From the NCBI GenBank assembly GCA_963969595.1, contig OZ018417.1, positions 4,156,501-4,220,500 of the forward strand: a stretch of DNA of 64,000 nucleotides, written 5' to 3'. Both the position numbers and the translations under genes were made by a program. The first letter of the stretch is position 1; every line of letters begins with the position of its first letter. Source of the DNA: Neckera pumila (lineage: Eukaryota; Streptophyta; Bryopsida; Hypnales; Neckeraceae). Of the stretch, positions 33,907 to 45,005 are shown in pieces. Below the pieces are notes generated by a model. The model worked only from the letters and a program-made list of their open reading frames with translations. It was not told the DNA's origin and did not search any database.

Positions 33907-35613
33907 TTATTGAATGTCTTGCTCCAAAATACTAAGTTGCTTCATGCCAATGCCATGAATGAGTCGGCGATGAATAGATAATGGAAGAGCCTTGGTGAAG
34001 AAATCAGCAAAATTATTAGTTGATGAAACTTTCTTGATTTCAAGTGCTTTGTTAGTAATCAAGTTGTGTGTAAAACTAAAATACTTTTTATCAATATGTT
34101 TTGTTCGGTCACCCTTAACAAAATCTACTTGCATTTGTGCAACACAAGCACTATTGTCTTCATATAAGACAGTTGGAAAATCATCATGTGATAATCCACA
34201 GTTTGTTTAAATAAAATTATCAATTGACCGTAGCCAAATGCATTCCCGAGATGTTTCATACAAAGCAATAATTTTTGCATGATTAGATGATGTTGCAGTA
34301 ATTGTTTGCTTCACTGATTTCTAAAAAATTGCAGCTCCATGTCGTAAGAAAACATAACCTGTTTGAAATTTGGATATTGCTGGATCAAACCTATATCCAG
34401 CATAAGCATATCCAATTAGTTTTGGATCTGTAGATCGATTGTAATGTAGTCTCAAATCTTCAGTTCCTTTCAAGTAACAAAAAAGATGTTTGATGCCATT
34501 CCAATGTTGGAGTGTCGGTTTAGAACTGTGTCTTGCAAGGACACTAACTGCAAATGCAATGTCAGGTCTTGTAGATGTAGCCAAATATAAGAATGCTCCG
34601 ACCGCTGCAATGTATAGATATTGTTCACTCAATGGTTCCTCCTCCTCCTTGCAAGGGCGATAAGGACCATCATCTTTAACACTACGATCAACCATAGGTG
34701 TAGATAGAGGATAAGCATCAATGATGTTGAATCGTTTGAGAATTTGGTTGATATAAGTGGTTTGAGAAAGAAAGATGCTGGCATCTTTCATATGTAAAAC
34801 TTGTAAACCAATGCAAAAATAGTTTTGCCAAATAGTTTCATCTCAAATTCACAAATAAGCAATTGAGTAGCTGCAGCACATGCAAATTTGGTGCCCACAA
34901 GGTTCAAATCATCAACATAGACGGCGATAATAACAAATCCATGTTTGTCTCTTTTGATAATGAGACATGGAAGTAATGTATCATTTATAAAATAATGCTC
35001 AAAAAGAAATTGTCGCAGTCGTTGATACCACATACGTCCAGATTGTTTGAGAACGTCCAGATTGTTTGAGACCGTACAATGCACGTTGTAATTTAACGCC
35101 ACGATATTTGCCTGAAGTAGATGAATGTGGGCTAGTGGTCTCAAGATCAGGAGGCACTTTCATATAAATATTAGTATGTAGAGAGCTATATAGATAGGCT
35201 GTCACTACATCCATAAGATGCATATCAAGAATAGCATGAACTGCCATTCCAAGAAGATACCGGAATGTAATCAAATCCATAACTGGAGAATACGTGATAT
35301 CATAATCAATACCAAATTTTTGAGTAAAACCTTAAGCAACCAAACGGACTTTGTATCAAATAATGTGTCCTTTGTCATTTCGTTTGCGAATGAATACTAG
35401 CTTGTATCCAAGAGGACGAGTAGTGAGATTGTCTACAATAGGACCAAACACTTGTCTTTTATTTAAAGAAGCATACTCCTTTTCAATAGCAGCTTTCCAC
35501 TTTGACCAATCAGAGCGACGCATCGCTTCGTCAATTATACGAGGTTCAAGATCATCTTTCTCGCAAGAAAATTTTTCTGCAATCATACAAATGAAGGAAT
35601 CATTGATGTCCAT
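33907..35613 (-). pseudogene. Copia reverse transcriptase and RNase H (broken)
   Basis: The RT begins around 35613 with WKAAIEKEY, continues with MDVVTAYLYSSL and LQRALYGLKQSGR, and contains the catalytic YVDD motif at 34919-34908. The connection and RNase H domain run from about 34791 (STRPDIAFAVSVLARHSSKP, YEDNSACV, KHIDKKYF) to the end at 33907. Defects seen are a 19-bp tandem duplication at 35035-35072 that repeats the KQSGR segment and shifts the frame; a frame change after the YVDD region; a TAG at the position of the usual Trp in the SWRSVKQ-type motif (34320); and a stop near 34208. The order is as in plant Copia pol. Confidence 0.92.
35035..35072 (+). repeat. 19-bp tandem duplication in RT
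   Basis: CGTCCAGATTGTTTGAGAA occurs twice head to tail (35035-35053, 35054-35072, the second with its last base changed). Nineteen is not a multiple of three, so it breaks the RT frame. Confidence 0.9.
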
Positions 35614-35918
35614 ATTTGCTCTATTCCATACATCTCATGTATCGCAGTATATCACAGATAATTTTGTATTCAATTTAGGCTTTTCTTGTTCTTGAACAAA
35701 ATTATTGCCTTGAGATGTTGATGGACAGTTGTTTGCAAATGATTTTGTAAAATTAGCCGTATCTGCTATAAGTGAAGAAGGATCAATAACATCTGGAAGA
35801 AGTTTGCATTTACATGGCTATTTATCCGATCCGCGAGTTCGTTTGCCTGTCAATTGAGGAGTCGAAGTTGTTTTAATATTTGGTACAATGATTTGAGCAG
35901 GAAGATTATGAGCTTCAT

Positions 35919-36976
35919 TCAACGGATTTCGAGTAATCCGTGTCGCATCATGAAATCCATCAGGTGTTTGATTGGCAATTTGTTGCAAATGCAAAATCTT
36001 TGAAACTTCAGTTTCAGCCATAGACGTTCTTGGGTCTGGATTTGATGTAAATGTCTGAGGTGCTTGAAAAGTGACGTCAGTGGAAGTCCCTTAAGAAGAT
36101 GCTCCTCCTTTAAAAGATGGAAATATATCTTCTTCAAATTGACAATTAGCAAACGAGGACGGAGTAATGTACCAATTGATGGAGTAATGTAACAAATTAT
36201 GCTTGGAGAGTCAAAGCCGACATAAATCTCTTTTTGTCGATGATTGCCAATAGTGTGGCGTTGAGGTTCCGGAACGGGAACCCATACACGACAGCCAAAT
36301 ACTCGTAAATGGGATACGTTGGGGACACGTCCCGAGAGCAATTTTTGTGAAGAAGCAATCTCCACAGAAGAAGGACGAAGGCGAATTAGGTTTGCAACAT
36401 GTAGAACTGCATGTCCTCACATAGATGAGAGCAATTTTGCATGAAAAAGCAATGACCTTGTGATGAGCTGAATCCATTTAATAAATGACTCTGCTAAGCC
36501 ATTTTGAGCATGTTCATATGGAACAGAATATGTCAACTCAATTCCTGTGGTAGTGCAATAGTCTTCAAAAGATTTTGACCAAAATTCTTGAGCATTATCC
36601 ATTCGTAATGTTTTGATTGGATAATCGAAAAAATGAGCTTTAAAACGGATAAGCATAGAAAGTAAATTAGCAAAAACTAAATTTCAAAAAAATAATAGAG
36701 AGACATGTGATTGTTTGCCCGATGACCATCAACTAAAACCAAAAAATATCGGAATGGTCCAGACATAGGAGATATTAGACCATAAATATCACCTTGAAGT
36801 CTAGATAACATTGGTGGCAATTCATGGGGAAGGTTCCATGAAAATGCTCTGGCAATTAACTTGTCTTGTACACATGCATGACAGATTGTCATAAAATTGA
36901 CATCTGCTGGTTGCAAATTATAACCAACAACGCATGGAAGAATATTGCGAAATAAAGTAGAGCCTAGATGGCCCAA
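35919..36976 (-). pseudogene. Copia integrase (broken)
   Basis: Just upstream is the GAG-pre-integrase motif WHGRLGHLGS. The zinc-binding CHAC follows at about residue 30 of the 36976 frame. The catalytic core shows GDIYGLISPMSG (first Asp), RMDNAQEF (second Asp) and HAQNGLAESF (Glu). The C-terminal part has SHLRVFGCRVWVPVPEPQR and IYVGFDSPSIICY, typical of plant Copia integrases. Frames break near 36660, 36480 and 36090. Function in the intact element: insertion of the cDNA into host DNA. Confidence 0.9.
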
Positions 36977-37042
36977 TCTTCCATGCCAAAGAGAAGTTTG
37001 ATTATCTTTAGAAGATACAACAAAACTAGAAATAATATGTGG

Positions 37043-37579
37043 CTAGATTGGAATCCAGTACAAGTCATTTGCCGCAGCAAAGGCTTTTTCCACAATTTTA
37101 TTATTCTGTACAAAATCCAGAGCCTCTTGCCTACCTATAATTCTAATTGAGAGGTGGAAACCGTTGGTGCGCATATCTCGATAGCTGATCAGGCTCCAAG
37201 GCGCAGAGGGGGAATACATAGCACGCGTGCATATAATGGTGGTGTCCTTAGACAAAGTCACCTTTGCTGGTCCCTCCTAGAAATGAAATACATTTGATCC
37301 AACTATGGTCATTAAATTTCTGGTTTGCCAATTTGATAAATTATTAGCATAAAAAAATTGCTTATCCCGTAGGATTGAATGAGTGGTTACAGAGTCAAGG
37401 AGCGCATCACAAGACTCACCAGTGGAGGTGTCCTCAGCAACATAGGTTTCTCTATCATCATCACCATATGGATCCAAAGATGCATCCATGGTGTGAGATT
37501 CGCGACCTTGAGCTCGAAGTTGCTTGTTTTCTTGAAACATTTTGACAAAGTAGTTTGATGTTCGGCATATATTTGCCAA
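37043..37579 (-). pseudogene. Copia protease region (broken)
   Basis: After the zinc knuckle comes LLDSVTTHSILRD, with the aspartate codon near 37394. The family motif is DSGAT.H, so the glycine is replaced by valine and the alanine by threonine. Stops occur after VGSNVFHF (37277) and at 37040. The protease would normally cleave the Gag-Pol polyprotein. Confidence 0.8.
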
Positions 37580-38449
37580 ATGTCCTACTCTATCACATTT
37601 GTGACAACAACGAGTCTATGATGGACGCTTACCACGATTATTAGAAGAGGAAGTGGTGTTTTTCCTCTGGCCATGTTGGTTGTCACGACTGTAGCTACCG
37701 ATTTGTCTATGACGTGGTTTAAAGCGATGTTTTTGTGGTTTAGATTTCATAGTAGAAACCTTGACAACATGGGACTCTAGAATCGTTGCTCCAAGAGGAC
37801 AGACCTTTGCATTTCGCAAGAGGATCTTGTTTTCCTTTTCAAGAAGGAGTAATAGAGACATAAGATCTGAGTGATTCTCAAGTTTCATGTTTCTATACTA
37901 TTGGGCTAGTACAGCAGAAACAGGTGGAAATGTTGAGAGGGTTTTCTCAATCATTTTAGGTTTGGTTATAGTCTGACCACATAATCGTAGTTGTGACACA
38001 ATGCGATACAACTCATTGTTGAAAGCAACAAATGTTGGAAAGATCAACACTCATAAATGAGTCCAGTCATGTAATGCTCTAGGAAGAAAAATAGTCTTCT
38101 GGTGATCAAAACGGGATTTGAGCTTTTTTCAAAGCTCATTAGATTTGTCTATTTCTAAATACTGATGTTGTAGTGAAGGAATAAGGTGGCGGCGAAGTAA
38201 CAACAAAATTTTACAAGAAATAGTAGGAGAAACAGTATCACTTACAGTAGAATCTCTGTCAAATATAATACAGTCTGATAATTGCTCCGCATAAATGTGG
38301 GCTTTTGCAGTCTTGGCCCATAGAAGGTAATTACTCTCATCAGCAACCAACAGTGGAAATAGAAGTGGTTGAAGTCGTGGTGCTTCAGTAGCAATAGCAA
38401 AGACTGGAACAATAGTAGATGTAGCAACGGAAGAAGTAGAAGTAGTCAT
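37562..38449 (-). pseudogene. Copia gag with CCHC zinc knuckle (broken)
   Basis: ATG at 38449 opens a 106-codon frame. It contains LLVADESNYLLWAKTAKAHI, a Gag N-terminal pattern typical of Copia. The frame is lost near 38129 and resumes at 37888. A zinc knuckle, CHKCDRVGHLANIC (CX2CX4HX4C), is encoded at about 37606-37565. A stop lies at 37613-37615 between the basic stretch and the knuckle. The intact protein would form the virus-like particle. Confidence 0.9.
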
Positions 38450-39505
38450 GATGTAAAAGGAAAAGAAAGAGAAATGAAAATATTTTTCAAAGAAAATTAA
38501 AAACTGGAAGAAATTAGGATTTGGGAGAAATTAGGGTTTTGGAAAAAATTAAGGTTTTGAAAAATTAGGAATTAAAGATAAAGATAAAACCTAAAATAAA
38601 AATAAAGATAAAATCAAAATGAAGATTAAAATTAAATCAAAATTTAATCTTTAAATATCTTTAAAGATTAAAGATAAAAATAAAAATAAAAATAAAAATA
38701 AAAATAAAAGTAAAAATAAAAATAAAAATAAAGGTAAAAATAAAAGTATAGATAAAGATAAATAGAATAGTGAAGATAAAGATAAAGTTAAGATAAAGAT
38801 AAAGATAAAGAAAATGTATAGATAAAGAAATAGGTGGAGATAAAGATAAAGAAAATATATAGATAAAGAAATAGGTGGAGATAAAGATAAAGAAAAATGA
38901 ATACAAAATTTATTTATGTAAAATCAAAAATGAAAGGTCAAATAAATGTATAAATTAAAATAAAATAAAACAAAAATTAAAACTTTGAAGACGAGGGTTT
39001 GAAAGGTCGAAGAAGAACCTCAAAGCAAAAAGTTGCAATGGAGGAATAGAAGAACTTAGAGGCAAAAGGGGAGCTTCAAGAGAAGCAGAAAGACAAAAAA
39101 GAAGGCCAGGAGGAAAGGCCAGGATGGAAAGAAGGAGGCGGCAGTTGGAAAGGCCAGGCGGCAATTGACAGAAGGGAGGCGGCAAGAGGGAGTTTGCAAG
39201 AGGGGGGGCCAAGCGGCAGGAGAGAAGGGTCGGGAGGTGGAGGGGGTCAAGTCGGGGGGGAGGGGAGGACATAGGTGGGGAGCGGCTGGCGGAGCAGGAG
39301 GGCAAGGCGAGGGAGGATGAGCGGGCGCACAGAGCAGGAAGGGGTGCACAGAGTGGAGAGTGTACAGAGAGGGAGAGAGGTAGCGCAACTCAGGCAGATA
39401 GAGATGGGGGGGGCTTGCCAAGCTCCCTCTAAAAATAACTGGAAATTGGAAACAAAATTGTAAAAGCATGTGCACGGACAATTGTAAAAGAGCGTGTTGA
39501 TAACG
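38450..39505 (-). other. Copia leader: simple repeats and C-rich block
   Basis: The unusually long leader (about 1.06 kb) has an AAATAA/AAAGATAAAG simple-repeat tract (38570-38900, with a 52-bp duplication near 38810-38895) and a block rich in G on the plus strand (39050-39420). ORFs in it are low-complexity and on present evidence not genes. Confidence 0.7.
39488..39505 (-). other. Possible Copia primer-binding site
   Basis: On the minus strand the 5' LTR end (..CTCAACA) is followed by CGTTATCAACACGC. The TATCA core resembles the initiator-Met tRNA-type site (TGGTATCAGAGC) used by many plant Copia elements, but the match is partial. Confidence 0.45.
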
Positions 39506-39727
39506 TGTTGAGAGTATAAAACAAAACAAAGTTGTAAAACATAAGAACAACAAAATACACACAATAGAATACCATCATTCATTGGGGTTTGAAGTATATA
39601 CAAGGAGAATAGGAGAGAGACAATGAATAGTTGTCTCCTCCTACTCGTCCAAGAAGATTTCCTCTAATCCTAGTGACAAGTGTCACTCATTATATTATGG
39701 TGAACGTTCACACTACGTTTCTTAACA
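39506..39727 (-). repeat. Copia 5' LTR
   Basis: 222 bp, the counterpart of 33154-33375. Flanked outside by the target duplicate GATTC (39728-39732). It would hold the promoter; I see no unambiguous TATA box. Confidence 0.95.
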
Positions 39728-40016
39728 GATTCATTTCATTTGGATTTGTTATGAAAAAGTTATGGACATCCTTATTTTACGGGCAATTAGAACATCTTTT
39801 TGAAAAAAATAACTTCTAGGATGCATTTCTAAATGCAATTTTTCAAATTTTTGAGTTTTTTTTTTTGCATAGTTTATATTACTTGCTAGAATAATATCAC
39901 CGTTAGGATTAGTACATTTAATTCCATCTAAAATATATGAATACTTTAGATTTACCTTCAATCTCGTATCTCCTTCTACTTAACAATTTTTTGAAGAATG
40001 ATAATCAAATTTTTTT
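39728..40016. mobile_element. TTAA element T8, middle part
   Basis: Resumes the T4-like sequence exactly after the Copia insertion (ATTTCATTTGGATTTGTTATG, TAACTTCTAGGATGCATTTC, CTTCTACTTAACAATT). It breaks off near 40016, at the poly-T stretch that in T4 precedes CCTAGACTCTCAAC. Confidence 0.85.
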
Positions 40017-43000
40017 GACTCTTTTGACTTTCTTTTGACTTTTAATGGGCCACACTCATGCTCTCAACATTGGGAATGCCACACCCAGCGGGGAACTCGG
40101 GGAACACAAGTCTAAACCCTAATAAATTTCTTTGGTACTTGGAAACTCTGCTTTGCTTTAGTACTTGGAACACTCTGCAGCTTTGGTTGGAGCACGCCTT
40201 TTGCGCTGTTGGGAACTTAGGATTTAGCAGCGTGGTTTTGAGGTAATAGGGTTAGGTAGAGGGAAATTGCTTTTTATTGCTGATTTACATGGAATGCCAT
40301 ATTAGCAACTGTCTCCGAAAATGAAGCTATAATGAAGAGTTCCCAATCAATGCATGCATAATGTTTCAACACACATACATTTGTGACCTTACATTCAAAC
40401 GCAACTATGATATATCAATAATTTCACGTACAGCATTTTGAGAAGATTTATCAGAATGCTCTCTTCTACTATCACAGCTTCGTCTGCGCTCCCTGTATTA
40501 ATGCAGCAATCATGATTCAAACGTTAGTATCCTGCTACTCCAACTTATTCATATCCTTAATCTATGCAACTTCACTGTATTAAAAATTTAGAGAAACAGA
40601 AGGTCACAATTAGATAGAGAGCATACATCCGAAACCACAGGCTGAATTGCGTGCAATACCTAATAGCTACCAAATTTGAGAATGTTCAGTCATGATCCAA
40701 TTGCCTTGCACTTTGTAATCAACAAAGTGGAAAAGAAGACAATTCACCTTTTCCAATGCGCCTTTATAGCACTGAGAGCTATTGAAGCGCCATTTTATTC
40801 AGTCCCTGCACCAAAATGGAAAAGCTTTCTAGTTTGTCAACCTAGAAATTGATCGGCAATGCGTTTCAAAGTAATACCTCGTAAACTACAGGTTGAGTTA
40901 CGTCACCAAGAGAACTCCAAACCTAAGAGGTTGTAGTTCTCTTTAGAAAGTGAACATTTTACACCATTGTTCAGTGTGATGGAATACAGTACCAGAAATG
41001 CAAGCATCAGCAAGTCTACTCTACTTTGTATCTTAGAAATGTTATGTTACAGTTCAAGGTATTGAGGTTCATATAGAAGCAAATCGGAAAGAATAATGAT
41101 CTGATTAAGCTTGCACTTACAATTCAATAGATCAATCTCACGTTGATATTCGTGTGCAGTTTCCCTTAGCCTAGTACCAATTAGACCACATTTCATGAGA
41201 AAATAAAGCGATCCACAAAATAATAAGCAGAAACTCTCAGCTATTCAAAACTATCATCAAAATCCATCTGTGTTGAACAACTACAAAATAGGTGCACCGA
41301 CAAAAGACCGCTTTGGGTTTCCATCAGGTCAGAAAAATCAAGCATTCTATCAAAATTTCACAGGTCAGAAAGGAGGTCAACCCGACCTGGAAAGCTGCAA
41401 GATGTTGATTGTGAACCTTCCATGTATTAGTACTATACTTAAGCACTAGCTCTAGGTTCTCAAGTTTGCATAAAAAGAAGTGAACTGAATCATGAGAACA
41501 AGAGACAATGCCATTGAATCAAAAAGTAACCAGCTGACGATCTCCACAATTTCACGGGGAACATCTTACGGATCTCCAAAACCTAAGCTAAGTAACTCAA
41601 TTGCAACATCAGGAGACATCCAAACTAAAGCAAAAACTCAAGGCAAAGCCAGAACCGCAAACACAGATCTTAACAAATCGACGCTGGAAACCAACACCCG
41701 CGCCCCACATCAACATTGACCCCACCCTATATCCCAACCAAACCCCAAATCCTCACCTTGTACCAAACCCTCGCCATCGGACCAAACAACCACACGCAGA
41801 AGCCATACCGAAAACAAGAGCAAAATATGAGCGAAAGAGCAGAAGCACATATCGATGGTGGGAATGGTGGTGACGATCTCGCCAAGCTTGACCTTGAACA
41901 AAATGGTGTTCTTACCCACTTGGAGAAGAGCTTCTGGAAGAGCTTGGTGAAGGTGAGCATCATTCAAGGGATTGTTAGGCCCGACTAGAGAGTGTCTTTG
42001 CATCCCTTATTGCGCACCATACTATTCAAAGCTTGGTCCTAGTAGCTAAGCCATAGATTATACTTGCACCTCACCAGCAAACAAACAAAACAAACCCTGC
42101 AAAATCTAAAAAGAATACTCTAAACAAAATTTAAGAAAAAAAATCCATAGCAAGAGAACGAGTGGCAAAATCATACCTTTCTGAAACCCAAAAACAGCGC
42201 AACACCAACTAAGGCTAAAACTCGTGCACCCAACTCAAAATCTCGAATTCAATTCAAAATTTTAATAGAAAACAGAGAGACATTAGGTCTTCCAAAAAAC
42301 TCAAAATACATATATTTGTGACAGCGATCTTTCACCAAAAATCCTCCCAAATCCACCAAAAGAAACATCCTCTCCTTCCTACTGAATGCAAAGAATTTCA
42401 AAATGCCGAAACTACTCCGTATCCAACAAGATGCATATCAAAATCCAGCCAGTAATACCTTCAAACACGATGAAGCACCACTAAAACCCTAGAAACAAAA
42501 ACAGGTTCGTATGTCGCCCGAGCTTCCAAACCACAACTTGATCCAATCATACAAAACTATGCACAATGAAATCAATGAAATCAACCTTCTTATCCCGACT
42601 CATCTCGTTGATCAACACTCTACGGCATGAACACTTAAACGGGGACAAAAATCAAAGACCCGGAACAAAGCAAAGCAAAGGGGAAACAAGTGTAGGAACT
42701 TCGGCAATTGAGAAGCCGAGAGGACAATGCGAGAGTGAGAGACGAAGAAACAAAAGGCTTGTTCCCGCCACTCTTCTCCTTCCTTCCCCCCCAAGCCCTA
42801 ACCCTCTTCGACGAGAATTGCAAACGAACAAAAACATCAGAAGCAACGAACGAAGGGGGTGCCCAGCCATTAGTGGCTTAATTTCCCATCATCTCCGGGC
42901 GTGCTTTCATCCTGTAAATTGAGTTCCAATTAATTTGACTATGCAGTAAAACTACACTTGGTATGCTCCATTCATTAACTCGTTACTAAGTTTCCCATAA

Positions 43001-43600
43001 TTATACATGAAGGCATGAGATGTAACCTTCACGCCATCTTTTCTTTGAAAGAAAGTATGCTGTGTTACTGGCCTTCCCACAGTAGCAGACAGGTAGCCCA
43101 ATTTTGGTAGAAATTGTGTTTGCAAAGAATATTTGGCAATTTGATGAAATCAGAGTCAAGACAGTTTTAACTGGGAGCTGGATCAGGGTTCAAGGTTTCC
43201 GTCTCGAATCAACTAGAATTGGCTGGTTGGTGCACCCAAATATCCTTACTAACTTAAAGGCAGTACCACAGTCTAGTTTACCCCTTTGATAGAAACATCA
43301 TTTACTGAAATTTCATGAATTTGGTCATTAAGGAAGGTTGTCTTTTCTAAATTCAAGTATTACATGGGATGAAACAATGCCTTGAAGCTTGTTCAAAATA
43401 TGGACATTGGAACGTTTTAGGATTAAGTTCCCCTTTCATTTACACAAGATTGCATAACTTGAACATGTCATGTCTTGAACACATGTGTGACAAGAATTTT
43501 TGAGTCCTAAACTTGTCACCTAGAAGAGTTCTAAATTTAAGTGTACGACATTATACAATACATGATTTTGTAGGTGATTCTCTAGGGCCCACTTGTCTTG
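40017..43600. mobile_element. ~3.6-kb segment inserted into T8, carrying an ARF fragment
   Basis: T8 homology stops near 40016 and resumes near 43601, so the DNA between is an insertion. It is less AT-rich than the surroundings, looks low-copy and contains an ARF-like coding fragment with what may be its 5' leader (42000-42900 on the minus strand). GGGCCAC (40047) and its near-complement GGGCCCAC (43587) lie close to the two borders, but I cannot fix the termini or a target duplication. Gene-fragment content is typical of Pack-MULE or Helitron capture. Which of these it is, if either, is open. Confidence 0.55.
41851..41963 (-). pseudogene. ADP-ribosylation factor (ARF-type GTPase) fragment
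   Basis: From ATG 41963 the translation reads MMLTFTKLFQKLFSKW, matching the N-terminal amphipathic helix of plant ARF1-type GTPases (usually starting MG, glycine myristoylated). In a shifted frame it continues GKNTILFKVKLGEIVTTIPT, the end of the P-loop and switch I. Most of the P-loop (GLDAAGKT) with the preceding strand is deleted, about 13 codons, which also shifts the frame. The myristoylated glycine is replaced by Met. The following GFNVETV region is absent. Intact ARFs control vesicle coat recruitment at the Golgi; this fragment cannot bind nucleotide. It lies inside the segment inserted into T8. Confidence 0.8.
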
Positions 43601-43944
43601 TTTTTTGTTTCCTAGACTCTCAACTCAATTCTCCACTACAAAGATTTAAAGCTCAAAATTCTGTAGTGCAAAAATTTTAAGTTAAAAATGTTCAAAGTCA
43701 AAAAATTTAGTCCCGCAATTTGCTGAAAAACTTGTATTTTTCACTTTAAACGCAGATATCTTGCAATCTATGCGGTCAAAAATTCTGAATTTTTTTCCAC
43801 ACACTCTCATACTAGTTAGGTGTTAGATCCTATGGTTTGATGTGAAAAAAAACTCAATTTTTTTACTTTTTGCTATAGAAATGGCAGTTTTGAGTGTTTT
43901 TGGGAAGAAAAAATCCTTCAGTCCTTCGGTCCTTCAGGGGTTGA
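43601..43944. mobile_element. TTAA element T8, right part
   Basis: Matches the right third of T4 from CTAGACTCTCAACTCAATTC to the terminus, which reads GGTCCTTCAGGGG-TTGA (TTAA decayed to TTGA). With the left and middle parts it rebuilds an element of about 0.93 kb that now spans 11.1 kb. Confidence 0.85.
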
Positions 43945-44377
43945 TTCTCATTTAGTTGGTTTGTAGGCTAGATCAATGGAGTGCTTGACAAGCACGCTAT
44001 CAACTGCCTAGTGCCTACCTAGCTTCAGTTGGAAGCTTGGGGTACGTCCCCACCTGTTGTTATCGGCAGTCTTAGGGGACAGTGCTAGAGTGCGAGGAGA
44101 GTGTGCGTGCAGACCATTGTGCTTTTGCAATTACCAAACCGATGTGGAGATGGATGTGCCAGGCTTTAGAAGTGGGGTTAGAAGTGATGCTTGCTGGTGG
44201 TCCCAGGTGCTCAAATTTTTTATGGAAGACTCCAACGGCGGCCTTAAGCAACTGAGAGCATCCAAAGGTTTCGTAGATCTTCGGATGAAAGGACCAAAAT
44301 AGGTTAAAAGGGCTCCAAGGGTCCACTTAAGCTAAAACGGCGTTTTCTTACAACACGACTGATATGTGCACAGGGAA

Positions 44378-44600
44378 CCTGGACCGGTTCACCACCCGGT
44401 GAATGCAGGTTGAAGTGGCGGGAAGTCACCGTGGTTTCACTGGAAATTCACCGTGGTTTCACTGGAAATTCACCGTGGTTTCACAATGTCAAAGTGAAAA
44501 AGGGGTGAATGTTCTCTGCTCCGCTTCACCTTAGTTTCACCCTACTTTCACCACCATTAAACCACCCTTATTGTACCACTTACTACCGGGTGAAATTAGG
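44378..44600 (+). repeat. 22-bp tandem repeat (CACCGTGG..GGAAATT) and flanks
   Basis: CACCGTGGTTTCACTGGAA plus ATT is repeated 2.7 times at 44427-44484. It sits between the related motifs ACCACCCGGTGAA (44390) and ACTACCGGGTGAAA (44583), which are not a perfect inverted pair. No coding content. Confidence 0.7.
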
Positions 44601-44624
44601 GTGAAGCAAATTTGCGACGCAATT

Positions 44625-44855
44625 TTTGGATGAAATATTGTTGGATGAATGACAATTTAGAAGACATTGGATGAAATTCATAGGCAACATTGGATGGATG
44701 ATGTAAATGCAATTTGGATGAAATTTTGTAGATGAAGTCTATAGATGAAAATTTGTGGATGAAAATGTATAGATGAAAACTTGAAAATAAAATTCTATGG
44801 ATGAGAAATGTGGAGATGATATTTTTGGATGAAGTTTTCTAGATGAAAACTCAAG
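44625..44855 (+). repeat. Degenerate GATGAAA-rich array
   Basis: More than ten GGATGAAAT/AGATGAAAA motifs at 15-25-bp spacing. It ends next to the AATAAA signal of the minus-strand gene. Confidence 0.7.
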
Positions 44856-44869
44856 ATTTCCATCACAGC

Positions 44870-44875
44870 TTTATT
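44870..44875 (-). terminator. Polyadenylation signal AATAAA
   Basis: AATAAA on the minus strand lies about 130 nt downstream of the stop of the coiled-coil gene (45006), a normal plant 3' UTR distance. Confidence 0.5.
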
Positions 44876-45005
44876 ACCAAAGTGGGCACAACAGAATTCC
44901 GCAAAGTACTAACCTCCACGTACAATCTAATACTAAACAAGCTCTAACTAACACTAAACCAGCTCTAACGCTCCCTACTGTCATCAGCAAAACCTGAAAA
45001 TGGTT

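Larger units (their letters stand above)
33154..39727 (-). mobile_element. Ty1/Copia LTR retrotransposon, degenerate
   Basis: A structurally complete 6574-bp element on the minus strand, with two 222-bp LTRs, 5-bp target-site duplications GATTC (33149-33153 and 39728-39732), gag, protease, integrase, RT and RNase H in the Copia order (integrase before RT). The LTRs differ at about 9 of 222 positions (about 4 percent), so the insertion is not very recent. Several stops and frameshifts interrupt the reading frame, and the protease active site is altered, so it cannot be autonomous. It is inserted into TTAA element T8. Confidence 0.95.

Noticed and set aside
39056..39603. ORFs of 116-168 codons rich in Pro, Leu and Ser
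   Set aside because: They lie in the C-rich leader and LTR of the Copia element and are low-complexity; the gag start is further downstream.
41492..42003. Overlapping ORFs of 75-97 codons around the ARF fragment
   Set aside because: Only the short stretches matching ARF in two frames are meaningful; the extensions are unrelated to any family I know.
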